From the NCBI GenBank assembly GCA_913063155.1, contig CAJXYU010000003.1, forward strand, positions 434,001-498,000: a stretch of 64,000 nt of DNA, in the 5' to 3' direction. Positions 47,027-56,949 of this stretch are shown in pieces. The number at the start of each line of letters is the position of its first letter. The first letter of the stretch is position 1. Below the pieces are notes generated by a model. That model was not told the origin of the DNA. It ran no database searches and saw only the letters and a list, made by a program, of their open reading frames with translations. The stretch is from an uncultured Desulfovibrio sp. (GTDB lineage Bacteria > Desulfobacterota > Desulfovibrionia > Desulfovibrionales > Desulfovibrionaceae). The position numbers and the translations under genes are program-made.

Positions 47027-47650
47027 TTATTCGTTCGGCTCGGCATGGACACGAACCAACTCGGGTTCATGCCCCCAGTAGTATCGGGGATACCAGAAGC
47101 TGAAGGCCAGAAGCCCGGCCGTGACCGGCCAGCCCAAGGTGGCCCGCGCGGAGAGAAACAGCCCCGTGGTGGTCCAGGCCAGCAGTGCAGCCAGCACAAC
47201 CGCCTTGAGCAGGTAGACTCCGGCCCAAAGCAGGGTCACCCTGTTCCAGACAACCATGTAGTGCCTGCTTGCGCGGATATGCTCCGGAAAGGTCTCCACA
47301 CCCACGGCCTGTTCCGCGAAGTAGCGCAAAAGCGGTCTGCGGATGACGATGGAGAGCAGGAAGCAGAATCCGAAGGCGCCGCCGAAGACGATGGGTGCGA
47401 ACAGAAACCAGTCCGGGTCGTGCGTCAGCAGCACGGTGATCAGCTCGGCCACGGCGTAGATGCCGCCAAACGTGGAAAAGGCATCCCAATTCCGTTCCTT
47501 CATAAGCCAGAAGGCCATGACCAGCAGACACCACACCGAAGCGCAGACGGCGCCGGGCAGGGCCATATCCGCTTTACGGAACAGATAATAGGTGACCATC
47601 GGCGCCACCGAGCCCGCCACGATTTTCCCTAATGGCGCCTTTCGGAGCAC
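47027..47650 (-). CDS. Integral membrane protein, VC0807-like
   Basis: This 207-residue protein has five or six membrane helices. It is similar in layout to the VC0807 family, with APMVTYYLFRKADMALPGAVCASVW at the start, LKERNWDAFSTFGGIY-like loops and PLLRYFAEQAVG between helices. The function is unknown. The start is GTG with GGAG upstream, and it begins three bases after the M23 peptidase stop. Confidence 0.7.
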   Translation of the reverse strand: MLRKAPLGKIVAGSVAPMVTYYLFRKADMALPGAVCASVWCLLVMAFWLMKERNWDAFSTFGGIYAVAELITVLLTHDPDWFLFAPIVFGGAFGFCFLLSIVIRRPLLRYFAEQAVGVETFPEHIRASRHYMVVWNRVTLLWAGVYLLKAVVLAALLAWTTTGLFLSARATLGWPVTAGLLAFSFWYPRYYWGHEPELVRVHAEPNE

Positions 47651-47653
47651 GGC

Positions 47654-48550
47654 CTACTTCTCCAGAGCCGCTTCGCTCTTGCTGAAAAGCGGTTCCGGGT
47701 CGACGGGCACACCTTGGGCGTAGACCCCCAAATGCAGGTGCGCCCCCGTGGCGCGTCCCGTGGAGCCGGAAAGGCCTATCTTCTGGCCGCTTTTGACCAT
47801 CTGCCCTTCCTTCACCAACACCTTGGACATGTGCGCTGAAAGGGAGATGATGCCGTTGCCATGGTCCAGAAACACGCAATTTCCGGCAAAGTAAAAGTCC
47901 TTGCCCACCAGAATGACCTTGCCCGGAGCGATGGAGCGGATGGGCGTACCCAGGTAGGCGCGGAAATCCAGCCCCCAATGCCGACGTTTGGTATCGCCGT
48001 TGAAGGTTCGGCGCAGCCCGAAACGGCTGAGCTTTTTGCCTTTGACCGGCCGAGAGAAAGGCACGTTCCAGCGACGCACCGGCGAAACCGTCTTCAATGC
48101 TTTTTTTGAAAGCGCACGTTCACGCTCGATTTTGGCGTGATACTTTTGGGGAGGTTTAACCAGGCGAGGCGCAACACGCAGGGTTTCCTGGGGATACTCG
48201 TGGTCGACCACCTGGATGAGCTTCCGGAAGCGGCGACGCTCGCCGTCCACGAAGGCCTCCACTTCCAGGGAATACGGTCCGAGCTTGGCGTACAGGCTCG
48301 TGCCGAACATGGCCAGAGCGCTGGAAACGCCGCTTTCGGTCCTCACGGGAGGAGCCACTGAACGGCCGTCAAAAACGATTTCCACATCCGAGAGTTTCGC
48401 CCCGGATGAAATTTTCACGAGAAAGGGTTGGCCCACACCCGCGGAATCGGGCGCCTCGATGGAGAGTACGCTGTCCACGGCATGGGCGGACAATGGAACA
48501 AAGAATATCATCAGCAGAACGGCAAAGAACGTGTGCAATGAGCGAGTCAT
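47654..48550 (-). CDS. M23-family (LytM) metallopeptidase, second copy
   Basis: This 298-residue secreted protein has a signal peptide (to about PLSAHA), an Ig-like N-terminal domain, and a C-terminal LytM domain with zinc residues in RRHWGLDFRAYLG and HLHLGVYAQG. The conserved His and Asp are intact, so peptidoglycan endopeptidase activity is likely. It is related along its length to the gene at 48590-49546, 39 bases upstream. Confidence 0.92.
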   Translation of the reverse strand: MTRSLHTFFAVLLMIFFVPLSAHAVDSVLSIEAPDSAGVGQPFLVKISSGAKLSDVEIVFDGRSVAPPVRTESGVSSALAMFGTSLYAKLGPYSLEVEAFVDGERRRFRKLIQVVDHEYPQETLRVAPRLVKPPQKYHAKIERERALSKKALKTVSPVRRWNVPFSRPVKGKKLSRFGLRRTFNGDTKRRHWGLDFRAYLGTPIRSIAPGKVILVGKDFYFAGNCVFLDHGNGIISLSAHMSKVLVKEGQMVKSGQKIGLSGSTGRATGAHLHLGVYAQGVPVDPEPLFSKSEAALEK

Positions 48551-48589
48551 AAGAATTCCCGTTGATTTGAAGATGGTGAAATGGACCGG

Positions 48590-49546
48590 CTATTGGAGCA
48601 TCTGATCCACATTTTTTTCGAAAAGCGGCGCAGGGTCCACCAGTTTGCCCAGCACGCCTATGCTCAGATGCAAATGCGGCCCCGTGGCCCGGCCCGTGGA
48701 GCCGGAAAGGCCCACCAGCTGTCCCCGCGAGACCGTCTCGCCTTCCTTCACCGAGACCTTGGAAAGGTGAAAGTACATGGAGACCACGCCGTTGCCGTGG
48801 TCGATGTATACGGAATTGCCCGCGTAATAATGGTTGCCCACCAGGAGTACCTTGCCGTCGGCCACGGCGTGGATCACCGCTCCTTTGGGGGCGCGGAAAT
48901 CCATGCCCCGATGCGGGTTCTTGGGCTGCTTGTTCAGAAAGCGCTGCAAACCATAGGCACTGGTCACGTCGCCGTCCACCGGTCGTTTGAACGGCAATTT
49001 CCACATGCGCTCCGGGCTGATGGTGTTGCGTGCCTCGGCAATGACCTTGCGCTCTCTGGCGATGCGGTCATAGACCTCCTGCGGCGGAGTAACCATCTTC
49101 TTGGGCAAGGTCAGGTCCTGTCTAGGGAACTTCTTGGCCGCGATGGTCACGTTCTTCTTGTAGGTCTTGCGCACACTGTCAATGCTGGCGGTGACCACCA
49201 GTTCCTGCTTGCCCGGCTTGGCGTTCAGAACGTCGGTGCCAAGCATGGCCAAAGCCACGTGCTTGTCGTTCCAGACATTGATTTTGGGCATGACTTCCTT
49301 GCCCTGCCAGTAGATGTCCACCTCGTTGAGAGGTTTGGTGGAGGTAATACGCACCAGGAAAGGTTCCCCTACGGGCACGCTGTCCGGCGCGGCAAACACG
49401 AGTTGAGGCTGGGCCTGGGTGGCGTTGGCGTCTGTGGAAAGGGTTACGTCGTCGCCTTCCTCCAACCCGAACTGGGCGTACGCGGCCGGGGCGGCCAGGA
49501 TCAGGAAAAGGCACAGAAACATGTATGGAATTCGCCTGGAAATCAT
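48590..49546 (-). CDS. M23-family (LytM) metallopeptidase, first copy
   Basis: This 318-residue periplasmic peptidase has a signal peptide (MISRRIPYMFLCLFLILAAPAAYA, seen in part) and an Ig-like domain. Its LytM domain carries NPHRGMDFRAPKG and HLHLSIGVLG zinc motifs. The start codon overlaps the xseA stop (TAATG), so the two are translationally coupled. With the downstream copy it suggests a tandem duplication. Confidence 0.92.
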   Translation of the reverse strand: MISRRIPYMFLCLFLILAAPAAYAQFGLEEGDDVTLSTDANATQAQPQLVFAAPDSVPVGEPFLVRITSTKPLNEVDIYWQGKEVMPKINVWNDKHVALAMLGTDVLNAKPGKQELVVTASIDSVRKTYKKNVTIAAKKFPRQDLTLPKKMVTPPQEVYDRIARERKVIAEARNTISPERMWKLPFKRPVDGDVTSAYGLQRFLNKQPKNPHRGMDFRAPKGAVIHAVADGKVLLVGNHYYAGNSVYIDHGNGVVSMYFHLSKVSVKEGETVSRGQLVGLSGSTGRATGPHLHLSIGVLGKLVDPAPLFEKNVDQMLQ

Positions 49547-50958
49547 TATTTCTCCTCTGATGCGTTGGTCACTGTGGCGGCGATACTACCATCCTTGACA
49601 CGAATGTCGAGTGTATCTCCAGGGGCCACCTCCGCCGGGCTGCGCAGGAAGGCGCCGGTCTTTTCGACCCGAACCAAGCTGTAGCCGCGTTCCAGGGGCT
49701 TTTCCGGGTCCAGTCCATGCAGCCCGGCCTGGAGCACGCTGAATTCGCGTTCACGGCCTTCAAGCATACGGTGCGTGGAGTTGTAAAAGCCTTGCACAAC
49801 TGCGGAAAGCCGCGTGGCCTTGCGCCGGATGTTGTCCTCGCCATGGGCGCGCATGAGGCGGCCCGTGAGCTGCGCGGCACGATCGGCCTTGCGATGAACG
49901 CCGGCCTCGCCCGCGCGGCTCAGGCGATCGGCAAGCGACCGGAAAGTCTCCTCAAATCGTTCGACCTTGCGCACCGGAGAGAGCCAGAGCAGTGCCCGCC
50001 GCAATTCGGCAAAGGAGGCGCTCTTCTCGCCAACCTGGGCGGCATAGGCGCGGGTGAGCCCCATCTCCAGCTGGTCCACGGACTGCATGAAGGTCTCGCG
50101 CCGCGGCCAGAGTTCCTGGGCCGCATGGCTGGGCGTGGCCACGCGCCTGTCGGCCACGAAATCGGCAATGGAGACGTCGGGCTCATGCCCTATGCCGGAA
50201 ACCACGGGCACCTGGGCGCGGTAAATGGCATCGGCCACGGGTTCCGTGTTGAAGGCCCAGAGGTCCTCCAGCGAGCCGCCGCCACGAATGAGCACTGCGA
50301 CCTCGGCCCAGCCGGTCTCGCAGACCTGGTCCAGGGCGCGGGCGACCTGTTCGGGCGCTTGATCCCCCTGCACCAAAGTTGGGTAAATACGTATCTCGGC
50401 CCCGGTCCCTCTCTGGTCTGCAATGCGCAGAAAATCGCGGATGGCCGCGCCGCCGGGAGAGGTTACCACGGCGACACGCTTGGGATCGCGCGGCAGGGCC
50501 ATCTTGCGGTCCTCGTCGAAATAGCCCTTGGCGGCCAGCTTTTTCTTGAGTGCATCGAAGGCCATGCGCAGGTCGCCGACACCCTGTTCCTGCACCAGTT
50601 CGGCGATGAGCTGGTACTGGCCACGAGGTTCATAAACATTGAGCCGTCCGGCACAGAGCACTTCCATACCGTCTTCCAGGACCTCGGCCAGGCTGAGCGC
50701 GCCGCCCTCCTCCACTTCGCCGGTAAGCGGGTTGACTGCCTCGCCGCCGCGGCTCACGGGCTGGGCCGACTCCTGGGACCTTTTGAACCAGACCGCGCTC
50801 AGCACGGCGTCGCCGTCGGTGAGCGAAAAATAGAGGTGTCCGCTGGCTGGCCGGGCCAGATTGGTGACCTGCCCGCGCACCCAGACGAACGGGAACTCCG
50901 CTTCCAGCAGGTCTTTCACTGCGCGGGTTAGTTCTGAAACGGACAGGATTGCGGACAT
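49546..50958 (-). CDS. xseA: Exodeoxyribonuclease VII, large subunit
   Basis: This 470-residue subunit has an N-terminal OB-fold (FPFVWVRGQVTNLARPASGHLYFSL), the catalytic domain with VVTSPGGAAIRDFLRI, GGGSLEDLWAFN and GIGHEPDVSIADFVADRRVATPSHAAQ (seen in part), and a coiled-coil C-terminal region. Exonuclease VII degrades single-stranded DNA. The start MSAILSVSELT is the family start; GGAGG lies 13 bases ahead, rather far. It heads the minus-strand unit reaching dxs. Confidence 0.95.
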   Translation of the reverse strand: MSAILSVSELTRAVKDLLEAEFPFVWVRGQVTNLARPASGHLYFSLTDGDAVLSAVWFKRSQESAQPVSRGGEAVNPLTGEVEEGGALSLAEVLEDGMEVLCAGRLNVYEPRGQYQLIAELVQEQGVGDLRMAFDALKKKLAAKGYFDEDRKMALPRDPKRVAVVTSPGGAAIRDFLRIADQRGTGAEIRIYPTLVQGDQAPEQVARALDQVCETGWAEVAVLIRGGGSLEDLWAFNTEPVADAIYRAQVPVVSGIGHEPDVSIADFVADRRVATPSHAAQELWPRRETFMQSVDQLEMGLTRAYAAQVGEKSASFAELRRALLWLSPVRKVERFEETFRSLADRLSRAGEAGVHRKADRAAQLTGRLMRAHGEDNIRRKATRLSAVVQGFYNSTHRMLEGREREFSVLQAGLHGLDPEKPLERGYSLVRVEKTGAFLRSPAEVAPGDTLDIRVKDGSIAATVTNASEEK

Positions 50959-50981
50959 AATGCTTTGTTTGCCTCCGGCGG

Positions 50982-51009
50982 CCAAAGAACCTTTTAAAAG
51001 TTTCTTTGG
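50982..51009 (-). terminator. Palindromic terminator of the LysE genes
   Basis: A 28-base palindrome with arms CCAAAGAA / TTCTTTGG and inner CTTTT/AAAAG. It lies just after the exporter pair and can function on either strand. Confidence 0.6.
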
Positions 51010-51053
51010 AATCTCCAAAACGTTTTAGCAACGGCTTCGCCGTGCCCTAAAGA

Positions 51054-51668
51054 CTACTCAGTCACCACCGCCGCGCCCGCACCGATCATGACCGCCCCCG
51101 CACTACGGTTGGCGATCTTCCAGATACGTGTGGAACGCACGGCCTTGCGGCCACGGGCGGCTAGCCAGGCGTAAGCCACGGGCACAAGGAAGATAACCGG
51201 AATCGTGATTGCCACCACAAGGACGATGTCCATGGCGCTCAGGGAAGCCATATTCACGAAGCCAGGCAGAAATCCGCAGTAGAAAGCGATGACCTTGGGG
51301 TTGCCGAGGCTGACGCACAGGCCGCCCGCAAAACAGCGCATGCCTCCGCGTACGGAACGGTTGAGAACGGCTTCTCCGGACGGAGGTTCCGCCAACCAGC
51401 ACTTGATGCCGAGATAAATCAAATAAACCGCGCCGAACCACTTAAGCACCATAAAGGTCTCGCCAAGCTGGGCGGCCACCCAGCCCATGCCGAACATGGC
51501 CATGAGCAAATACACGAGATCGCCGATGACCTGTCCTGCGGTCCAGAACACGGCGGTGGAGAATCCCCGGGCCAAGGACTGGGCGACCACGGCGGTGATG
51601 CCCGGACCTGGAATGATTGCGAACACGAATGTGGCGAAAGCCAACCCGATAGCGCCTTCAAATGTCAC
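51054..51668 (-). CDS. LysE-family amino-acid exporter, copy A
   Basis: This 204-residue membrane protein has six predicted helices. The LysE/RhtB signature FAIIPGPGITAVVAQSLARG lies in the first loop, with CVSLGNPKVIAFYCGFLPGFV later. Members export amino acids or homoserine lactones. The start is GTG with GGAGGG upstream. It is about 12 bases after copy B and strongly similar to it, so the two form a tandem pair. Confidence 0.93.
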   Translation of the reverse strand: MTFEGAIGLAFATFVFAIIPGPGITAVVAQSLARGFSTAVFWTAGQVIGDLVYLLMAMFGMGWVAAQLGETFMVLKWFGAVYLIYLGIKCWLAEPPSGEAVLNRSVRGGMRCFAGGLCVSLGNPKVIAFYCGFLPGFVNMASLSAMDIVLVVAITIPVIFLVPVAYAWLAARGRKAVRSTRIWKIANRSAGAVMIGAGAAVVTE

Positions 51669-51680
51669 GACCGCCCTCCT

Positions 51681-52295
51681 TTACTCAGCAACAACCGCCA
51701 CACCGGCGCCGATCATGACGCTTCCGGCGGCGCGGTTGGCGATCTTCCAGAACCGGGTGGACTGTGCTGCCTGGCGCCCTTTGACGGCCAACCCGGCATA
51801 GCCGACAACAGACAGGTAGACGATGGGCAGGATAATGCCCACCACCATCGCCATGTCGGTTCCGGTAAGGTTCGTCATGTCCACGAATCCGGGCAAAAAC
51901 CCGCAGTAGAAGGCAATGACCTTGGGGTTGCTCAGGCTGACACACAAACCGCCAAACAGCGACCGACCGCAGTTTCTGTGCACCGTGGGAGCCGCACTTC
52001 CGGCCGCGGACGGCTTGGCCAGCCAGCACTTGAAGCCGAGATAGAACAGATAGCCTGCCCCGAGAATCTTGAGGATGACGAACGCCTCACCCATTTGCGA
52101 AGCCACCCAGCCCATGCCGAACATGGCCAGCATGAGATAGACGAAATCCCCCATGACGAGCCCCGCGCCCCAAAGCACGCCTGGAAGAAAACCGCGGGAC
52201 AGGGACTGGGCTATCACGGTGGTGATGCCCGGCCCGGGAATGGCCGCAAACACGAATGTGGCGAAAGCCAGCCCGATTGCACCTTCAATGGTCAT
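51681..52295 (-). CDS. LysE-family amino-acid exporter, copy B
   Basis: This 204-residue six-helix protein has FAAIPGPGITTVIAQSLSRG and CVSLSNPKVIAFYCGFLPGFV. It has the same length as copy A and differs mainly in the loops. Substrates are unknown. It begins 106 bases after proS ends, downstream of a terminator-like palindrome, and probably has its own promoter in that gap. Confidence 0.93.
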   Translation of the reverse strand: MTIEGAIGLAFATFVFAAIPGPGITTVIAQSLSRGFLPGVLWGAGLVMGDFVYLMLAMFGMGWVASQMGEAFVILKILGAGYLFYLGFKCWLAKPSAAGSAAPTVHRNCGRSLFGGLCVSLSNPKVIAFYCGFLPGFVDMTNLTGTDMAMVVGIILPIVYLSVVGYAGLAVKGRQAAQSTRFWKIANRAAGSVMIGAGVAVVAE

Positions 52296-52352
52296 GACAC
52301 GTCCCCTTTTGTTTCACGAATGCGAAGCAGCCAAAAAGTTTGGAAAAAGGGT

Positions 52353-52388
52353 CCGGGGGAAAACCTCTTTTAAAAGGTTTTTCCCCGG
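52353..52388 (-). terminator. Palindromic terminator of proS
   Basis: A stem CCGGGG-GAAAACC / GGTTTTT-CCCCGG with a TTTTAAAA centre, 14 bases after the proS stop. Similar in style to the palindrome at 50982. Confidence 0.6.
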
Positions 52389-52401
52389 CCTGCCTAACTT
52401 C

Positions 52402-54138
52402 CTACTTGAGCCCCCAGGCCTGCCAGATGGACTCCCGCCACTGGCCGAAAGCCTCGGAGAAGCTGTCCAGCGGCAACTCGATGCGTTCGCCGGTCTTGCG
52501 GTCCTTGGCCTCGATGATGCCGTTCTTGAGCCCCTTGCCGCCCAGCACGAGCTGCATGGGGTAGCCGATGAGGTCGGCATCCGCGAACTTGACGCCCGGA
52601 CGCTCCTTGCGGTCGTCGTAACAAGCGTCCACACCCATGGCCTTGAGTTCGGCGTAGAGCTCCTCGGCCCTGGCGTTGACGGCTTCGTCCTTGCCGCCCA
52701 GTGAAATGAGGCAGACTTCGAACGGGGCGATGGACGGCGGAAAAATCGCACCGTTTTCGTCGTTGTTCTGCTCGATGGCCGAGGCCACGATGCGGGAGAC
52801 ACCAATACCGTAGCATCCCATGATCAGGGGCTTTTCCTTGCCGTTCTCGTCCAGGAAAGTGGCATTCATCTTTTCGGAGTATTTCAGGCCGAGCTTGAAC
52901 ACGTGCCCCACTTCGATGCCCTTGGTAAACTCAATCTCACCATGGCACTCGGGGCAGGGGTCGGATTCGGTGATGACGCGCAGGTCGGCAAACTGCTCGA
53001 TTTTGCAGTCACGGCCCAGGGAAAGATGCCTGACGTGGGTGTCGGCCTTGTTGCCGCCCGCAATCCAGTCCGTGGCGCGGCACAGCTCGTAGTCGGCCAC
53101 AATGCGCACGCCCTCCTTGAGGCTCCGCGGACCGGCGAAGCCCACCGGCGCACCGGTGAGTTCCCGAACCAACGCCTCGTCGGCCATGTCGATCTCATCG
53201 CCGCCGATGAGATTACGCAGCTTGGCGTCGTTCAGTTCGCGATCGCCTCGCACCAGGGCGGCGACGGGTTCGCCGTCGACCACGAAAAGCAGCGTCTTGA
53301 CCAGGGCGGACTGCTCCACGCCCAGAAATTCGCAGACTTCCTCGACAGTATGCTTGCCGGGAGTGGCGACCTCTTCCAGAGCCGGACATTCGGCGTCGCA
53401 CAGGCATTCACCCTCGGGCTCGTTGATCCGGGCCTTTTCCAGGTTGGCCGCAAATTCACAGGCTTTGCAGGAGGCGATGGTGTCCTCACCGGTCTCGGCC
53501 AGGACCATGAATTCATGAGAAAAATCGCCGCCGATGGCCCCGGAGTCGGCCTGGACCGGCTTGAAGCGCAGGCCGATGCGGGAGAAGGCCTTCTTGTAGG
53601 CCTCGAACATGTTCCAGTAGGAGGCTTCCGCGCCTTCCTCATCCTTGTCGAAGGAATAGGCGTCCTTCATGATGAATTCGCGGCCGCGCATGAGGCCGAA
53701 ACGCGGACGGATCTCGTCGCGGAACTTGGTCTGCACCTGATAAAGATTGATGGGCAGTTGCTTGTAGGAACGCACTTCACCGCGCACCAGGTCGGTGATG
53801 ACTTCCTCGTGCGTGGGGCCGAGACAATAGTCGCGGCCATGGCGGTCGTTGAAGCGAAGCAGTTCCTTGCCGTAGTAGTCCCAGCGCCCGGTTTCCTGCC
53901 ACAGGTCGGCGGGCTGCACGGAAGGCATGAGCACTTCCAGAGCTCCGGCGTTGTCCATTTCCTCGCGGACGATGTTGGCGACCTTGTTGATGGAACGCAG
54001 GCCCAGCGGCAGGTAGTTGTAGATGCCGCTGGTAAGCTTGCGGATCATACCCGCGCGCATGAGCAGTTTGTGGGAGATGACTTCGGCTTCCGCCGGATCT
54101 TCCTTGAGCGTGGGTATGTAATAACGGGACAATTTCAT
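52402..54138 (-). CDS. proS: Prolyl-tRNA synthetase
   Basis: This 578-residue class II synthetase is of the bacterial type, with the trans-editing INS domain between motifs 2 and 3. N-terminal [21 protein letters not shown] and [21 protein letters not shown], the insertion with [23 protein letters not shown], and [13 protein letters not shown] are visible. Its start overlaps the ispG stop (TAATG), so it is coupled to ispG. Confidence 0.97.
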   Translation of the reverse strand: MKLSRYYIPTLKEDPAEAEVISHKLLMRAGMIRKLTSGIYNYLPLGLRSINKVANIVREEMDNAGALEVLMPSVQPADLWQETGRWDYYGKELLRFNDRHGRDYCLGPTHEEVITDLVRGEVRSYKQLPINLYQVQTKFRDEIRPRFGLMRGREFIMKDAYSFDKDEEGAEASYWNMFEAYKKAFSRIGLRFKPVQADSGAIGGDFSHEFMVLAETGEDTIASCKACEFAANLEKARINEPEGECLCDAECPALEEVATPGKHTVEEVCEFLGVEQSALVKTLLFVVDGEPVAALVRGDRELNDAKLRNLIGGDEIDMADEALVRELTGAPVGFAGPRSLKEGVRIVADYELCRATDWIAGGNKADTHVRHLSLGRDCKIEQFADLRVITESDPCPECHGEIEFTKGIEVGHVFKLGLKYSEKMNATFLDENGKEKPLIMGCYGIGVSRIVASAIEQNNDENGAIFPPSIAPFEVCLISLGGKDEAVNARAEELYAELKAMGVDACYDDRKERPGVKFADADLIGYPMQLVLGGKGLKNGIIEAKDRKTGERIELPLDSFSEAFGQWRESIWQAWGLK

Positions 54139-55211
54139 TATCTGTTTCTCCTTTCTTCCAGAAAAGTCTCTATTTCCTTCATGAATTCGGGCAGCAGGTT
54201 CTCATCTCCCTTCACCTTGCGGACAACCTCGCCCTTCCTGAAAATGATACCGAGCCCGCGCCCGCCCGCAATGCCGATATCGGCTTCGCGCGCCTCGCCC
54301 GGGCCGTTGACCACGCAGCCCATGACAGCCACGGTGAAAACCTCCTCCACCCCACGCAGGGCTTCCTCCACCTGCTGGGCCAGCCCGATGAGATCGATTT
54401 CGGTGCGGCCGCAGGTGGGACAGGAAACAATCTCCGGACCGCGCTCGCGCAGCCCCAGGGAGCGCAGAATCTCCCAGGCCACGCCGATCTCGGCCACAGG
54501 ATCGTGGGTCAGGCTCACCCGCAGGGTGTCGCCAAGCCCCTGCCAGAGCAGGATGCCCAGCCCCACCGCCGATTTGACCGCACCGCGGACCAGGGTTCCG
54601 GCCTCGGTAATGCCGATGTGCAGCGGGTAATCCACCTTGGCGGCCAACAGCTCGTAGGCCGTGATGGTATTGAGCACCGAAGACGATTTCAGGGAAATCT
54701 TGGTGTCATGAAATCCCCGGTTCTCAAGCATGGCGATATGACCCAGTGCGCTTTTCACCATGGCCTCGGGGGTGGGGCCGCCGTATTTCCTGAGCAGGTC
54801 CTTTTCCAAAGACCCGCCGTTGACGCCGATGCGGATGGGCGCGCCCGCTGCCTTGGCGGCCTGGACTACGGCGTCCACCTTGTCCTCGCCGCCGATGTTG
54901 CCGGGATTGATGCGCAGGGCGTCCATGCCCGCATCAAGGGCGGCCAAAGCCAGACGATGATCGAAATGAATATCCGCCACCAAGGGCACGGGCGAAGCCT
55001 TGCGGATCTCGCCCAACGCTTCCGCAGCCCTGGAGTCGGGCACGGCAAGGCGCACGATCTCGCACCCGGCCTCGGCCAGCCGGTTGATCTGGGCAATGGT
55101 GGAAGGCACGTCGCGGGTGTCGGTATTGCACATGCTCTGCACGCGCACGGGATTGTCCCCGCCGACCCCCACACCGCCTATGCTGACGGCTCTTGTTTTT
55201 CTACGGTTCAT
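54138..55211 (-). CDS. ispG: 4-hydroxy-3-methylbut-2-enyl diphosphate synthase (flavodoxin/ferredoxin)
   Basis: This 357-residue enzyme of the MEP pathway carries an Fe-S cluster on cysteines in [12 protein letters not shown] and [16 protein letters not shown]. The N-terminal TIM-barrel blocks [17 protein letters not shown] and [14 protein letters not shown] are standard. It reduces MEcPP to HMBPP. It is the first gene of the ispG-proS pair. Confidence 0.96.
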   Translation of the reverse strand: MNRRKTRAVSIGGVGVGGDNPVRVQSMCNTDTRDVPSTIAQINRLAEAGCEIVRLAVPDSRAAEALGEIRKASPVPLVADIHFDHRLALAALDAGMDALRINPGNIGGEDKVDAVVQAAKAAGAPIRIGVNGGSLEKDLLRKYGGPTPEAMVKSALGHIAMLENRGFHDTKISLKSSSVLNTITAYELLAAKVDYPLHIGITEAGTLVRGAVKSAVGLGILLWQGLGDTLRVSLTHDPVAEIGVAWEILRSLGLRERGPEIVSCPTCGRTEIDLIGLAQQVEEALRGVEEVFTVAVMGCVVNGPGEAREADIGIAGGRGLGIIFRKGEVVRKVKGDENLLPEFMKEIETFLEERRNR

Positions 55212-55338
55212 AAGGAATGGGACGTTACTTCATTCGCCCCCGAAAGCCAAGACCGGAGCGTGGGCGGCAAAAGCAATTTATTAATGATTCCCATGGAAGT
55301 ATGTGTTCAAATCCAATGACAAAAGTGAAGCGTCGACC

Positions 55339-56133
55339 ATGAAAAACATCATATTTCCCACGCTGTTCATCCTCACCCTTCCCCTGCCGGGCACGAACAC
55401 GGCCCGATGCGCCGATTTCCAGCTGCTCTGCGGAAACCTGATTCCACTCAACTACAAGAACGCCCACGGTGACGCCGAGGGGTCTTCCGTGGAGATACTG
55501 GAACAGATCATGAGCAAAGCGGGGGCTCCGGTCTGTGCCAAACACTGCCGGTTCGAACCACTGGCCCGGGCGCTGGCAGACCTGGATGAAAAACCAGACA
55601 CGGTGTTCATGTCCATGGCCATGACCGAGCAACGGAAGCAACGCTACAAATGGGTCGGGCCGATCTATTCCATGAAGCTGAGTCTCATCGCCCGCAAAGA
55701 CAAGCACATCCGCATCACCGCCCCTGCGGATCTGGAAAGGTACGTCATCGGTGTGATCCGTGAAAGCGCCCCTGCCCAAATTCTGGTCAACCATTACGGC
55801 ATCTCCGGGAAAAACTTCGTGGAGCTTTCACGCGACACACAGCAGTTCGGCATGCTGAAAAAGGGACGCGTCGACCTGATCACCCACACGGACATTTCGG
55901 CCCCCCTGGTCCTGGAACACATGGGACTCTCTCCCGAAGAATTTGAAATGGTCTTTGTACTCAAAAGCATAGATCTCTATTTCGCTTTCAACCGCCAGAC
56001 CGGTGATGCGCTCATCAACCGGCCGCAGTCTGAACTCAATGCAATGAAGGAGGTCCGTGTCGACGGCGGCAGCCTGTATATGGACATCCTCTGCAGGCAT
56101 GGGCAAGGCTGCCCTTTGCCTTTGGCCCAATAA
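55339..56133 (+). CDS. Periplasmic solute-binding protein, amino-acid type
   Basis: This 264-residue secreted protein starts MKNIIFPTLFILTLPLPGTN, with signal cleavage near ARCA. The mature part begins DFQLLCGNLIPLNYKNAHGD and carries the family 3 features EILEQIMSKAGAP and MAMTEQRKQRYKWVGPI. It is a distant paralogue of the protein at 18794-19546, and again no permease lies beside it. Cysteines are unusually frequent and may form disulfides. Confidence 0.75.
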   Translation: MKNIIFPTLFILTLPLPGTNTARCADFQLLCGNLIPLNYKNAHGDAEGSSVEILEQIMSKAGAPVCAKHCRFEPLARALADLDEKPDTVFMSMAMTEQRKQRYKWVGPIYSMKLSLIARKDKHIRITAPADLERYVIGVIRESAPAQILVNHYGISGKNFVELSRDTQQFGMLKKGRVDLITHTDISAPLVLEHMGLSPEEFEMVFVLKSIDLYFAFNRQTGDALINRPQSELNAMKEVRVDGGSLYMDILCRHGQGCPLPLAQ

Positions 56134-56192
56134 ACCGATTCTCATAGCTTCCACCCTTTTTCTCCTGGTACGAAAAAAGTTGAAGTTTTTTG

Positions 56193-56226
56193 TTGACTCT
56201 ATTCGCTAATAGTAATTATTACTATT
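56193..56226 (+). promoter_or_regulatory. Rubrerythrin promoter with PerR/Fur-type box
   Basis: TTGACT (56193-56198) is the -35. A perfect 19-base palindrome AATAGTAATTATTACTATT (56208-56226) covers the -10 region (TATTAC, 18-base spacing). The shape fits a PerR or Fur operator, and PerR control of rubrerythrin is known in related anaerobes. Confidence 0.65.
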
Positions 56227-56261
56227 TCAACAAAACAAGACCACAAAGGAGAAATCAAAAC

Positions 56262-56756
56262 ATGTCCAAGACTCTTGAAAACCTGAAAGACGCTTTTGCC
56301 GGAGAATCCCAGGCCAACCGCAAGTACCTCGCTTTCGCCCAAAAGGCCGAGGATGACGGTCTGCCCCAGGTAGCCAAGCTGTTCCGCGCCGCTGCGGAAG
56401 CGGAGACCATCCATGCCCACGCTCACCTGCGCCTCATGAAGGGCATCGGCTCCACCGCCGAGAACCTCCAGGCCGCCATCGACGGCGAAACCTACGAGTT
56501 CAAGACCATGTATCCGGAAATGATCGAAGACGCCAAGGCAGAAGGCGAGCGCGCCGCAGAGCGGTACTTCGGCTTCGCCAACCAGGCCGAGGAAGTGCAC
56601 GCCGAGTACTATTCCAAGGCTCTGTCCCAGATGGATAAGCTGGAAGACGTGGATTACTATATCTGCAGCGTCTGCGGCCATATCCACGAGAACGAGCCGA
56701 GCGAAAAGTGTCCCATCTGTGGAGCCGCTCCGAAGGCATACTTCAAAATCGACTAG
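56262..56756 (+). CDS. rbr: Rubrerythrin
   Basis: This 164-residue two-domain iron protein reduces hydrogen peroxide. The ferritin-like diiron domain has the Glu residues in FAGESQANRKYLAFA, RAAAEAETIHAHAHL and NQAEEVHAEYYS. The C-terminal rubredoxin-like domain has YICSVCGHIHENE and KCPICGAAP. The start MSKTLENLK follows AAAGGAG. It has its own promoter and terminator. It is typical of the oxidative-stress defence of anaerobes. Confidence 0.97.
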   Translation: MSKTLENLKDAFAGESQANRKYLAFAQKAEDDGLPQVAKLFRAAAEAETIHAHAHLRLMKGIGSTAENLQAAIDGETYEFKTMYPEMIEDAKAEGERAAERYFGFANQAEEVHAEYYSKALSQMDKLEDVDYYICSVCGHIHENEPSEKCPICGAAPKAYFKID

Positions 56757-56812
56757 CAGTTTCAGGACAGTCTCATCAGAACCGAGCACCTCGCAATCGA
56801 CTCGGATCTCCC

Positions 56813-56850
56813 GGCCTGCATAGCCCCACTTGCTGTGCAGGCCTTTTCTT
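56813..56850 (+). terminator. Intrinsic terminator of rubrerythrin
   Basis: Arms GGCCTGCA / TGCAGGCC with a 15-base loop, followed by TTTTCTTT. Confidence 0.75.
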
Positions 56851-56949
56851 TATAAAGCAGATCATGTACGCGTGTGACTTTGCCGATCCGAGGAAGGGAT
56901 CGGATCGGCTGTTCCATCTTCATACCACTCTATTCACCGGGAATGAAAA

